A stretch of DNA of 64,000 nucleotides from Phlebiopsis flavidoalba (lineage: Eukaryota > Basidiomycota > Agaricomycetes > Polyporales > Phanerochaetaceae), in the NCBI GenBank assembly GCA_035772785.1, contig JAOCPU010000044.1:1-64000 (forward strand). Direction: 5' to 3'. The position numbers and the translations under genes were made by a program. Positions 1 through 12,123 of this stretch are shown here, piece after piece. The notes under the pieces were generated by a model that saw only the letters and a program-made list of their open reading frames with translations, was not told the origin of the DNA and made no database searches. Position 1 is the stretch's first letter, and the number at the start of each line of letters is the position of its first letter.

Positions 1-1070
1 ATGGCTTCGATGTATGGGGCTCAATAGGTAGAGCTTATTGATTGGCTTTGAAGTTCCCGCTCACTCGTCGAATATTCTTGTACTTAGCTCATGATCAATG
101 GGCTATCTCAGCATACCGGTTCATCTAATGGCTGAGTACTAGTAATAATAGTCGTGATGTCGGCTCGCAGTTTGATCAACTAGAATCGGGTAGAATGCGT
201 CAAATCAGTGTTCAAGGACCTGCGTAGCAGCATTTTAATCACCCGCACTAAGCATTTCTCGGGCGCCTATTAAGCGTTCATCTCTTGATGAAGCACAGGT
301 TCTCTCTGAAAGCTTAAATTTTTTTTTAGTACGAACCACACGTAAGCAATGCCGGTGAACCCTTCAGCGTATAGGATACATGTTGCCGAGAATCGGAGTT
401 GGCTGCAATGCACGAACTACTAGCCACAGATCACGTCCAACCACGTAGCCGCTATGAGTAAGGCTCCGGAACTAGTTATATGGATTAAGCCGGGACTTCC
501 AACAGCCTTACAACAACATATATCGCCCCCATCAGAGTGACATAGGACCGCCGCGGCTGGATCAACTCTAGGCAACTACAAAGTTACATGCCTGAGGAGC
601 CATGAATGTTCTTCCTCCAGCCTCAATGCCTATTTTACGAATACATTAGCCAACTAGAACGGGTCTATCAGGGTACGATAGTGTGTCCGACGAAACGAGG
701 CACAACCGTGTGATTCGAATCAATTCTAATAACCCAGAAACTCAGAGTCTCTTTATGGGCGTCTAACCAGGCGAATAAGACCACTTCCCTCGCTTTTGAC
801 TCGCCTGTGTTCTCCCTTCCCTCCATTCCTCCTCCGACCATTGGGTTCGGTATCCTTAGACAATCTGTAATTCTTATCCCGAGCTGGGCCCTCGAACGGA
901 ACATCCAAGTGGCAAAACATGGAATTGCGTCTATGAATATAAATCTAGTCAATAAACGATATCATCCCGCAGTGCCGGAAAACGAGAAGGACGCATCTGG
1001 TGGTCATGTCGTGAACATAGCTTCCCCCCCGCGTGAGCGAGCTCATGTACTGTTTGTTATATCCTTGGTC
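1..1070. other. Left flank, no supported gene
   Basis: No conserved motif, clean splice pattern or long credible frame is visible on either strand. The stretch contains the promoter and 5' leader expected for the methylenetetrahydrofolate reductase gene that follows, but no convincing TATA box. Whether the far left belongs to another gene cannot be told from this window. Confidence 0.4.
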
Positions 1071-3425
1071 ATGCGTTTTACTCGCAGGCGTGATTGGCCC
1101 GTGCGATGATTGAGGCAGCGAACTACGTGAATGTTGTTCCCCAGGATCTGCCATAAATCTGTATAAGATAAAGAGTTGGTACTCGTATAGATGCGCATGC
1201 GTAGCACTCGGTTCCGAGATGTTATCATCGATATAGACATGGTGAGGAAGATGGCCTATCACATCCATGACTGAGGGAAACTGTGCTCACGTTTCGAGTC
1301 TCCCCGGAAGCTGCCGGGGGCCGCACATCGAGACGTTCTGAATCCTCTGAACTAGGTATGAACGGACATGCCAGAGCGTTGATCGGAATGTCAGAGATCC
1401 TGCGAGTGCATAGTGTGTGACCTTCCACGAACATGCCAAAGGAGAACGTGGACGACTATAGCGAATTGTCGGAGTGTCGTTGACTTATACTTGCCTAACC
1501 CACAACGCATCCTCGACAAAACGCTCTAGGAAAGCAAAAGGTCCGCACGGCATCGCAAGAACATTCTGGCTCTTCGAGTCGCGGTGACCCCTGCCTTTGG
1601 GTCAAGAGCGAAGTGTGGAGGCGAGGTGGATGGGCGGGTATCCGTGCACGGTGTGGACCTTGTGCAACACATTCGGAAGGAATACGGTGACTATTTCGAT
1701 AACATTGCTGTCGCGCGGGCGTTCCCTCAGTCACCAGGACCTCCCCACCAGGCGGAGCGCGAACCAGGAAAATTCAGTGTGCGAAGGAGAAGGTCGACGC
1801 GGGCGCAAACTTCATCTTCACACAGATGTTCTACGACGTGGAAAATATTCATCGCCTGGGTGCGGACAGTCCGCGCGGCGGGTACTTACGGTGCCTATTA
1901 GTTCCCGGCATCGCCCCCCATCCAGACAACTGAGAACGGCTTCATCAAGTCGACCACTTCTCTCTGGAACCTCTATTCCCCAGTCTCTCATGATCAGCTG
2001 GAACCATACCAAAGAACAACGACCGAAAAGGTGGCGCTGAGATCGGAATCAAGCTTGTCGGTGACAATGGTACATTCGTCGATTCTCGCAGAAGACATGG
2101 GTATCCGTAGGACCTTGCATCTTCTACACCATGAACCTGGAGAAGGGCACACGCATGCTATGCTCGCGAGGAGCTGAATGAGCTTCGTGTCCCCGCGTCG
2201 ATGAGTCGTCAATGGCGGCCTCTCCCGTGGAGACAGTCGCTCACGCTCTGAGCAGTGGAGGCCGCCGCTCACGGAGACCATCCGGCCCATTCTTCTGGGC
2301 GAAGCCGCACAAAATCTGTACTCAAAACTCGGACGGAGTAACTGTGGACGAGTACCCCAACGGTCGTTGTATTGTTTCAGCGATGCCTCTCGATCCCCAG
2401 GGCGTATGGTTTGAGTGCTGGACCGGATACGGCATCTGGATCAAGCAATCCGTACAGTCCTTGTCGCCCATGTCTAGGCGTCCTGTGACGCTATACGACG
2501 CTGCCACACGTCCGTGACTTACATTTGCGACTGCTTGCAGAAAGTGAGGCGCTTTCAGAAAGCTCTTGGGAGGGTCATCGCCGGCCTACGCTCGCGGACA
2601 TCTCGTCGCTGTTCTCGCAGTTCTGTCGGGGACAAGGTGTCGGACACCGCTCACCCGTCCCGGTCCCGATGCGCCGCCGTCGTCCGAGACGTCCGTCATC
2701 GCATTGGCAGTCCCTGGCCAGGCTGAACGAACGTGGGTTTCCTGACGATCAACTCGCAGCCCCGCAGTCGTCGACGGTGGGCGCAGTGACGACTAAGGTT
2801 CACGGCTAGGGGCCCCATCAAACGGCTACGTCTACCAGATAAGTATGTGCGTCATGTTATGCCGACTTCATGGAAGATGACAAGAGTGAGCGGTGCTTGT
2901 GTAGATGCGTAACCATCGGGGAAGTCTTCTTCGTTTTCGCCGAGAACTAGCTCGACCGCGCTGATATCCCCCACAATCGGAGCGGGACCCTCGACAACAG
3001 TGACGTACTATGATAGATCAACAAGCGGGGTCGATCTGAGGACCAACAACACTCACATCGGAATGGTCCGAAAATGCCGTTCACAGTGGGGCCGTAATTC
3101 CCTGGCAAAGTGACTATACGTCCAACCGACGACTATGTCGTCGAAGCCATCAGTTAATTCAGTGGCCTGGAATCGGTCTGATTTTCACCTTGCACGAACG
3201 TTGTCGTTGACAGCGCCGCTCATATTGCTGTCGTATAGGATGAGCTTACGAGCTGGGCCGCCGCTGCTGGGCCATTTACTACGAGCCCGACAGCCCGTCG
3301 CGCAAGCTCATCACGGACAGATCATGGACTACGTACACGAAGAGGGGAGAGATCCTGAGTTGGTCAACTAAAGGCTTCTTTCACGAACGAACTACAAACA
3401 GACCGGATGGAGCATCTTCGCATAG
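1071..3425 (+). CDS. MET13: Methylenetetrahydrofolate reductase (frame-disrupted)
   Basis: Family role: FAD enzyme that reduces 5,10-methylene-THF to 5-methyl-THF for methionine synthesis in the cytosol. Seen in order but in shifting frames: a degraded EFFPP...INLY block near 1128-1160, AGGRTS near 1317, NMPKENVD near 1433, NILALR near 1560, DLVQHIRKEYGDYFDNIAVA at about 1655-1714, FIFTQMFYDVEN near 1815-1845, EYPNGR near 2350, YGIWIKQS near 2430, LARLNERGF near 2720, RTNTH near 3042 and EPDSPSRKLIT near 3280-3312. Both the N-terminal catalytic barrel and the C-terminal eukaryotic regulatory half are therefore represented. The start at 1071 is chosen because it lies about 20 codons before the FEFFPP equivalent; the end is approximate. 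At least eight frame changes are needed, more than introns explain. Yeast has two paralogues (MET12, MET13), so the symbol is nominal. Confidence 0.85.
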
Positions 3426-4679
3426 GCGGCTATTCTTGAAGGGCTGTGCTTCGCGACTTGGCGGCCGGAAGAAACACTCTCCGCTACTCACACGGTGTCG
3501 CCATCAAACTGACGGCTAGATGAACGGGCATGCAAATGGCCATTACCAACGGGACGATCACGGCAACGGAGGAAACGCATACATTAATCTATAGTGCACC
3601 TTCACATTCTGAAATTAATCTCCTGCAGCATTCATCGTTTACGTTTACCTTTACTTCACTCGGTCCTCAACACATCGCGTTCGGTTGGCTCTTATATTTT
3701 ATCCAAAGCGACCATACCCACTCGGTTTCAACCCGGGGCCGCCGCGACTATTTGGTTTTTTGAACTTTCAGACAACCTTCGACTAAGGGGCCGTTCTAGC
3801 GCAGCTAACCACGTTTCTCTCACCTCCGTCGCCTCCATATAATTTTCACCCTCAGGGGGAATCGCCCTCCGTGTCGTCGTTTTAGTAGCTACATTGCCAT
3901 CTCCTCATCTGTCACCCATGCACAGCGGGTAGGGTAGACAGTTGGGGCCGAGGCAAATAGGTTGTCCCCCTGCATCCAACTGCATAATACGCACGGTCAT
4001 TGCATCTACCGCGGTGTTCTCCGAGGGGGTAGGGAGCCCCCGTTTGGGCATCCATACTGCATGTATGCAACTATTAGCCCTGAAGTACTTGTGAATAAGA
4101 CCGAATCGGGAGGGCATGGGGGGGTACCCCTCCAATCGTACGTCGAACATGGCTTCTAGCAGCAGACATGGACTGGGATGAAGCGATGGCTGGTATGTTA
4201 TGTCTGCTTACGTCATTACAATGTTACAGGGTTTCATTTTAACGGGCAGGAAGGTGATAAGTGGGATGGTCGTAGGGGAGTGCGATGAAGCAATTTATCG
4301 AATTCCCAGAATGAGGTACGGCCGTCTAGTAGAAAACGCGTCCCAACCAAAGGTCTACCCAAAAGAGAGGGTGAAGAAAAAATAGAGACATATTGGAGAT
4401 CCTCACCAAAGTAAAGAAAACACTGGTCTATTTCGCACTCGATGCTTCACAGACAATGTCGGTCACTTCGGGCCATCTGCCAATGTACTGTCAGCAGATG
4501 AAGGCCCTAGGTAGAGCCTCGACATGCTTCTGTGTCTCGGCTCCGCCAGCGAGACATTGAAACCGCTCCTTGCGCCCTCCATATCCTCCTCGCTCGCCGA
4601 TCGGCCATAGCCAGGCAACTCACATCAAAAACGGTACCAGATGGTCGGCCCGCAGAGAGGGGAGGCCGTTCTCGTGACT
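3426..4679. other. Intergenic stretch, pyrimidine-rich in its first half
   Basis: Positions 3570-3900 are rich in C and T on the plus strand, as in fungal promoters or leaders, but no start codon with a following recognisable gene was found. From 3900 to 4680 no coding pattern stands out. The 3' end of the unrecognised minus-strand gene to the right may extend to about 4507. Confidence 0.35.
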
Positions 4680-5223
4680 TACAGCCACGCAAAGTCGGCG
4701 CGGTAGGGTGGACGCGCCGCCCTGGGGGGGGGGGGGGGGGGGGGGCCGCGCCCTGCTGGCCCGCGACGTACACGCTCATGCCAAACACGTCCCGCGGCGA
4801 GCTGGCGGATGACCGCGTTCGCGGACAACGAGCCGCTCGCACACGACGAGGCGCTGCAGCGGCGGCGCGTGCGCGGGCAGGATCGCGGCGATGCGCGCGC
4901 GGATCGAAAGAGGAACTGTGCTACTCGAGGATTCGCAGCGGCGGATGTGCCGACGCCCGGGCGGTACAGGTCCGCCCTACGCAAGCGGCGCGCACGGTCT
5001 GGCCTGCGAAGTAAGATACGAGCCGTGTCCGTTCAGGCGGGATGATCTCGGGCAGTGGAAAGTAGTATGCCCGAGTATTCCGTCCTTACCTGGCTCGCTG
5101 GCCTCGACGAGCTCGGTGAAGTCGCGCCCAGCCTGGCCTTCGGCTTACCGGTCTCGCACTTGGTTCGCGGGCGACCGGCGCGCGCCGTTTCTTCTGTAGC
5201 AGAGCTATGGCTGATGAGGGCAT
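4680..5223 (-). CDS. Unrecognised GC-rich gene
   Basis: I do not recognise this protein. Read leftward, a start at 5223 gives MPSSAIALLQKKRRAPVARE, followed after a frame change by GRDFTELVEASEPG. There a consensus donor (CAG|GTAAGG, near 5093) and acceptor (TTCGCAG|G, near 5008) bracket an intron of about 85 bases. The next exon is strongly GC-rich with Ala/Arg/Pro-rich readings such as SNAVIRQLAAGRVWHE (frame-dependent) and runs into a 22-base homopolymer. Upstream of 5223 the minus strand is pyrimidine-rich, as expected of a leader. The splice sites fit only the minus strand, which is the main support for orientation. No domain was identified, and the 3' end is unknown and could reach 4507. 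Confidence 0.4.
4724..4745. repeat. G22 homopolymer
   Basis: Twenty-two consecutive G on the plus strand inside the GC-rich unrecognised gene. If coding on the minus strand it reads as poly-proline or poly-glycine in any frame. Its length is unreliable in most sequencing chemistries and may itself cause a frameshift. Confidence 0.9.
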
Positions 5224-8109
5224 CCGGGTGTGGTTATGGGTGGGAGAGTATGGTTAGAAGTAGTGAAGCGCATATGGTGCGCTCGGATGGGGGAGGGATC
5301 GCTGACACAGAAGAAAAAGTCGATCATCAGAGAGACAGAGCTGGGTAGTGGAATGTTGCCACAGTGAGAGCATGGCATACATCCAGGCGCGTACACGGAC
5401 AAGCGGCATACAACAGTCGCCAGGGTTGTCGCCAGTGAATGGCGCAACTGAGACAATCTACGAGATGCCATCCAGCGTCAAGCAGCGTTCGGAACAGCTC
5501 GTGCACAAGCACTACCTGGGTACTGAATCCCATACGTTCTCGCCCATACTTTTTAATGACGATCCTGAGAACGGGTGCCTCTACTCCACACTGGGAACAG
5601 GCTCGGCGTCCTATCTCTGACGAAGTTTGGGCCGCCACAAGAAGTCGAGGAAGGGTCTGGAGTCACATTTCGCAGGGTCGGTATTGAAGAACGTCAATGA
5701 GATCAGTGCCCACTTGCGCCGTTTATCTGGACACTTAGATACAATCAGGAACTCGATTGATACCGACAGTTGGAAGAGGGAACGGAAACCCCAAACAAAC
5801 CCAGAAGAGGAAAGAAGAAACAAATAGACGAGACAACGGGAAGTTGCGCGCGTAGGATGAAGTGTGGAAGACGTCGAAGACTTGAAAGAATTCCCGACGA
5901 AGGTCATATCATATATACGATCTGCATTGGATGAGCTGGATAGCGGGATGCGCAGCTACGACGAATTTTGGTTCCCTTTGAACCGCTCATAAGGCGCGGC
6001 TTGCCCGTGATGTCTGCCAGTGACCTGCGGGCGCCGACTGCTCTCGAGCTCGGTGACATTCGCGAGTAGTAGACGAGTCCTGACATATGGGCGAGCGGCT
6101 GGAGGTAAAAGGGCGGCGGAGCCAGCTGTTCCGCGAGACCCTTGCGGGACTCAGATAGACAAAAGGCGTTCCGCGTCCGAAGGACCATAAGCCGGAGCCG
6201 TGTTGCCTATTCAGTGGCATTGGATAAGCAGGAATGCCGTGGTGTACGGGACACGCGGGTCTTACCTGGCCCGTCGCGCAGAAGATAAGCCATGATCCGG
6301 CCTGAGAGTATCACGGCCCGCCTTCTGGCATTTTGTAGACAGATGAGTTCCATGGCCTTCCAGCCCCATCTCGACGGGCTACGTGGACTGTTTCGCCCCT
6401 CGTCGGGGCACTTTTGATCGCGCCGTTCGTAGTTGCCTATAATTGGGGAAGCTCTTTTGTCGGAGAGTTTACCGCAGGGACCGAATCGGCTTGCTGCCAC
6501 CTCCGGTTGTCCGCAGTTATGAAGAACTATCCTTTCTAGAGATGTTACCCTGATGTTGGAGAGAGGTCGTATTTGGTCCTTGAAGGGAAAAGAGGGGCTC
6601 GTCTCTTGAGAGTCTGTCTGCCACATTGTGGGGGAGGTTTGGGGGTAGTTGGATTCTCCATGCCGAGGTGTGTGGGATTGGCGAGACGGGGCATTCGGCA
6701 GGCACCGGCGCACTGAAAAACTAGCCCGGCGCACGGGTTAAATAGGTTTTGAGCGCACCAATGAGCGGGGTGGTCTGCAAGCACCGACCGAACGACGGTA
6801 AATTGGGCTGCGAGCAAGTTCTCGACCGTACTTAGCGGCTTGCAGGGAGGCGATCTAGGTCCGGCTTGTGTGGGGAATTCTCGGTATGATGACCTGGGAG
6901 CGGTTTCACAATACATTCAGCCTCTGCTCCCCATACGCATCATTCAACGACGTGCTCACCACGAGATGCAGCGAGCTGATTCGCCCGACGGCACTCAAGC
7001 CGGACCTCCGTCGTGCGCGCTTCGCCCTCCGAAGCGGGGATTCCCGGACCGCGTAACGGCGGCCGTCCGAGGACCTTGGTCGAGACTCGACTTACACTCA
7101 AGACCGACTTGTGTTCAGCCGGATGCAATGAGAGTAACTACGATTCTTAGTCGTAGATCCTGTGAGCCGTCCTCTATGGAAACGGAAATGCGAGATCATG
7201 TTCACGAAAATATATCTTGTTGGCCTTTTGATGATTTAATATCTGTGTCAGAGGTGAGATGTTACTTACTGACGGGAAAGGCGAGTAGATAAGCATTAGT
7301 AGCCCATGATTGCCACCCAATTGAGCCTATATAAAAGGTGTCACATGTCGACGATGCATCAAAGTCATCGGGTATAGGTACTTACGACCTGTGCCTGGTG
7401 TGATGTTAGCGGGTTCGTATGGACGTCCGAGCGTCGACTTACTTCATATATTTGGAGTACTCTTGGAGTTATAATATCTTTGAGGTCGATGCTCTTGCAG
7501 CATAGTCCTGCGTGGAGAGGTCACCCAGGCATTGGGACTCAGTTCCAACCTTTTTGTGAGCCCATCAATGTTGGGGGGTTTTTCACGCCCACACGAGGCT
7601 CAAGACGGAAGTCAATTATATAGAAGAACCTTTCTATTAGTAGATATCCAGACCAGTCAGAAGAACAAGGCTTTAACCCACGTACCCGTCCTGACTTCGC
7701 TTACGACTCCTCCTACAAACGCGGGACGTTTATACTTAGACAGATCTTCACTTCGCTTGTGTGTTGCCAACACGTATGAGAGACATTACCTGCATTACTT
7801 TGAAGGAGTTTCAGCCAGAAAAGAAACATGAGATCAAATAGGCTCACCGAAAGTATAGTTGACCTGTCAGCTTGAACAACACTTCGCCGTTTCCCAAACA
7901 CGATTAAATTGTGCTACAGGATGCGACTATTTTAATCCTTCAGCGGGGGTAATATGTTGAACTGCGTGTCATTCAAAAAGAAAGATCATTAATATACACC
8001 AATCAGCCGGCCAAGCAATGAGCGGGATAAACATGACGGTCAAGTAAGTCATCGCGATTTGAGACACAAGGTCGAGTTTCCCGTTTTAGAGTTGCGCGTG
8101 TGAGACTCT
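5224..8109. other. Long stretch with only weak coding signals
   Basis: No gene is supported. Between 5627 and 5990 the plus strand reads as charged, helical-looking segments (for example LKNVNEISAHLRRLSGHLD near 5680-5735 and EDLKEFPTKVISYIRSALDE near 5880-5940), and 5990-6060 gives LPVMSASDLRAPTALELGD. The opposite strand is also open over part of this, so strand is undecided. From 6200 to 8100 nothing readable was seen. Confidence 0.25.
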
Positions 8110-8925
8110 CTAGCCAATCAGACGCGGCAACAGACTAGACGCTCCTCTCATATAGGCGCCCATAGAACCAAAGCGAGTCGGCGCGCGCGAGTCTTCGCCT
8201 CCGACCCCGAAAGCGTTGACGAACAGGCTCACGTCCCCCCTCCTCGCTTCGCTCAGCGTACTCGAACCGTGGGCGCACAACAAGGACGCGAAACTGGACA
8301 AAGACGAGCGGCGTGATTGCCAGCGTGTCCATCTGCATACCTGTGTACGAGGTGGGGCTGTGCCGAATCTCATTAACCCTCTACAGCGTCCAATTCCGTC
8401 TCTACACCTCCTCTCTTACACTCTACACGGCGACCACTACTGCAAACTCCTCTATCTCTGCCTTAATATACAAAGTGACACGGTATTTATCCCTACTCCC
8501 ATAAGCGCATAGCTAGGTGAGTGGGATCGTGTTTACCGCGTCATACTTGGAAGGCGCGTGTTCTGGAGAGCGAATCACGAGGGGGGATTCTGTGGTCAAG
8601 CTCATAGCGGAGGCGAGAACCGCTCCGTGAATCTCCAAAAGGGTTAACCGAGCCGTGCCTGGGGTGGGGTGTATCCGTTCGTTCCTCGAAGCCCTCCTCC
8701 GCGTCGTTCCCACGCCGTAATGTGAACATGGGAAGAACGGCAGACTGATCTGCATGGATCAATGCCATCATTACGGACGTGGTTACGAGGGGTTTCGAGC
8801 GAGCGCAGTAGGGTCGTGATTGCAATGGGGTCCGGATCAATCACCGAGACGTTGTCGTCTTCAACAAACGTCTCAGCTTGCCTCTCTTGCGGAGCCTTCT
8901 TCCCGCCCCTCCAGTGCCCGGTCAC
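8110..8925 (-). CDS. Unrecognised gene close to the ELMO gene start
   Basis: Not recognised. Three minus-strand segments look protein-like in different frames. The first is ETFVEDDNVSVIDPDPIAIT near 8815-8875, continuing to about 8760. The second is LTLLEIHGAVLASAMSLTTE near 8595-8655. The last ends at a TAG at 8110 and includes SLFVNAFGVGGEDSRAP and RFGSMGAYMRGASSLLPRLI. Frame changes separate them, as in the other genes here. No ATG opens the rightmost segment: the frame begins at a GTG at 8925 just inside a stop, so an upstream exon or a lost start is likely. It lies only about 55 bases from the divergent ELMO start. It could be chance open frames in a long ELMO leader. Confidence 0.3.
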
Positions 8926-8979
8926 CGCTTAGCAGTCGTTGACGAAATCATTCTCATTTATTTGCAGGACGCGACCACG

Positions 8980-11900
8980 ATGTCTTCGAGCAACTTATCA
9001 GTCTCAACACCAATGAAGGGCCCATCTTCTAGTTCTCTGGGTCACGCTGCGCGGTCCCCATCTCAATCTCAGTCCCCCAACGTTGGCTCCTCGCAGCCTC
9101 CGAAGACGAAGCTTGTGCCCACAAACAGCGTCACCCTAAAAGACGGCAATATCGTGCGCGTTTCGCATCGAGGCGACGCTGGCCGTAGAAGACGTCGTCC
9201 GGCAACTATGCATCAGTGTCAAAATCAAGGACCCGCCAAACATGTATGCTCTACGCGATGAAAACGACGAGAGCTGGTAACGAACGAGAACTTGAAGAGG
9301 AAAATTATAGGGCAAGGTCAACCTCAAGTGAGTGAGTCTTCCTCGAGTCCTCGACCCTTATCGAACCCTACGCCATCTGCCGTTATATATGTTTGCGCGT
9401 CTGACATTTACGTGATTATCAAGGCTTGTGAACTCTCCTGCCATCGAAGGTGCGGCGGCGGAAATGGTGGAGAAGCTGGCTTTGAAAGACCAGAGAGTGG
9501 GCCTGGCGCTCACATTCACTGCGCAAGGTTGATTCGAAGTGGGTGCTCCTTCATCACTCTTACGAAAACTCTCGGTGCTAAACGCTACTAGGGGAAGAGC
9601 AATTTGCGGAAGAATTCCTTAACCGGGATGGGTTGTTCGAGCTGACCACTATCATCAACACCAGCCAAGGCAACGTCCTCGCAGTGCGTTCCCACCGTTG
9701 ATCTCCAAATGGACTGTTCTTCACACTTGTTCCTCCAGTATGCGCTGACGGCTATGCAAAACCTCATGGAGTTGGATCACGGCTGGTCATCGCTTTGACG
9801 ATATAACTTCATCTATCGTGTCGTCCAGATCCTATCCTCAACTTCTGTGATCAATGTGTGCCGCCCAGCTACGGCTATCCTCAAGAAATTTGTGGAGGCG
9901 GATCCCATGACTGCACCTGGTCCACGCATGGCCAGCTCTAGTAGAGCGCCCCCGACACCGCTTCCGGATCGGTGTACAAGTACGGCTTCGAAGTCGTATA
10001 CGAGCAGATGCGCAAGGATCAGAGGCTGTTAGAGACCGTCGTCAATCGTCTCGGAAGCGCAGACACGACGATGGCTCTATATAGGTACGTTTGTTTGCTT
10101 GCATCGCGAATTGCAAGCCACCAACAGCTCATCGTGTGAAGTATGATGCTCATCAACTCGCTGCTTGCTCATGCAAGCGATACACGGTGGGAAGAATTCA
10201 TAGGGGACATCGAGAGGCTGGAATGTCCCCAAGGCCGTCGTCGTAAGTCCTCTGACTCATCGTGTCCGCATATCTCATCCAACAGATGCGTTCGCGTAAT
10301 CACAGCGACTTATGTCTTCGCATACATTCGAAGACCTAACGTCTTGCATCTTGGACTTCCAGGCCAACATGGTCCGCGTGATGTACCGCAAGAAGCATAC
10401 CATCGTCGAGCCCGATTCTCAGTCCGGCCATGCAGCGTCGATCAACTATATCTGGGCATTGTAGCAGGGCGCGGGAAGACCCTGACCCGGATGGTGGCAC
10501 GATCAAGTGGCGGCGGCTGGGTTTTGATAGCGAAGACATGAGCCAGGAGTTCAGGGAGGTCGGCGTCCTAGGACTCGACTGCATGGTAAGTTCTCCGAAG
10601 GGATATGAGATGGGAACAACGCCCACTGATGATGAAATCGCCCCTAGAAACATTTTGTCGCACAAGACCGGACTTCCTTCGCAAAGGTGCGGCTCCAGGC
10701 TGCATCGCCTCGTGTTAATTAAGCTCACCTGAGCCATGGTACCAGGTCATCCAGGAGCAGCTCAGCCGACCTGCTGAACGACGATGCCCCATCGCGAAGG
10801 CGTCGAACGAGGTCGTTGATCTGTTGTCGGAACATTGGGCGATATTCGGGCCTGGTTGTAAGCATTCCCATCGATTGTGGTGAGATCGAAACGTATATTG
10901 AACGCACGCTATAATTCCCCCTAGATTCGGACGTCCCCTACATTCCAACCTTTCTTCCTCAACTTCTACAAGGTACATGTGTTCGCGACCCATTTCTTCT
11001 TGCGTATGTGGAACGACGAGCGCGGCCAATCGTGGCGATTTCTCCCGTGTTACAGCATTAGTACGCAGCAGTGAGTTTTGCATGACAGGTTGATAAGGTG
11101 GGTAAGGATGAGCTGGACTGTGTTGCACAGGGTCAAGAACGCCCTGCGGAGGGAGAGCACACACGAGACGGCACGAAGTAGAGCAAGATTTCAGCGAGTG
11201 TGAATATCAAGCCGTTCGTATCGCCAAATGCAGGAGTTGGAACGTGAAGACGACGTCATGAGCAAAGTTCCTATACGGTAGGTTCTCTACAGCCGTTATG
11301 ATTACATGATGTGGAGTCTCATCCCGCAATCACCCTAGGAACATGCGGGCCAAACTCTACAAGGAATCCTTCGAGTTTGTTCGGCAGCAGCGAATACATT
11401 GCCTGATGCAAGGTGCTTGGTTCATGAACGCCATCCCTATCTCCTCTTCCAATGCCTCCCGCGATACATTCCGTAAACCCTCGCGTCCATGGCGGTTCAT
11501 GCGACTGGTTTGTTCCGAGACCCTCTGGCTGACGTCCGTTGACTGGTCTGACGTGCACTATGTTTAGGATCATAACCTCAAGTGGCTCCACTTTGTTGAC
11601 AGCGCAGTCAAATTCGTGATCAGGAACGGCATTGAGGAGCTCCCGGATCGTATAGACGTGTCATTGATCAGTGAGGTCGCGACCAGCACATGCGCGCCGT
11701 TTCCCCAAGCCGCCCTTCGCGGCGACCAATCGCTGGATTTCACGACCAGCACTCCGATGTCAGCCTCTCCGCTCTCGTTCTCCCTTCTGGCGACGAGCGG
11801 GTCCTCACTCGCAGACGTGATCGCGCCCGACCCGACCAGTCACGTTGGGCGGACTGGGTAGACGGTCTCAATATGCTGCGGCGGGATGGAGGACACGCAA

Positions 11901-12123
11901 CATCGAAGGAGACCGAAATGTTTGTGCAAGCACTGACGGAGATTGGACTCAAGATTAGGCTACTGAGTACGTGGAGTGTTGCGGGCTCACCGTACTCTCA
12001 CTCCATCCGAGTTGAGCTGATACCTCCCTACAGACCTTGTCAGGAGATAAGGCCGAGATCCCGAGCGGGATATCGGCAGGACATCCTCCAACGAATGGTG
12101 ATTTCTTCTTCTCCGAGCTGTAG
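8980..12123 (+). CDS. ELMO/CED-12 family protein
   Basis: In animals ELMO proteins pair with DOCK-family factors to activate Rac GTPases, controlling actin, engulfment and migration; fungal members are little studied. The start ATG at 8980 gives MSSSNLSVSTPMKGPSS, a Ser/Pro-rich leader, then TLKDGNIVRV and CISVKIKDPPNMYALRDEND (ubiquitin-like/armadillo entry). An armadillo-like part follows: FLNRDGLFELTTIINTSQGN near 9620-9680, ALTAMQNLMELDHGWSSL, KYGFEVVYEQMRKDQRLLE and DLTSCILDFQANMVRVMYRK near 10340-10395. The ELMO domain signature is WRRLGFDSEDMSQEF...VGVLGLDCM at 10510-10585. The C-terminal PH-like part has HNLKWLHFVDSAVKFVIRNG near 11570-11630, then GLNMLRRDGG and KETEMFVQALTEIGLKIRLL, ending GDFFFSEL at 12123. 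Numerous short introns and several frame changes are present. Confidence 0.85.

Noticed and set aside
6207..6734. Open minus-strand frame of about 175 codons
   Set aside because: No motif, no splice support, composition like its surroundings and no protein-like hydrophobic pattern.
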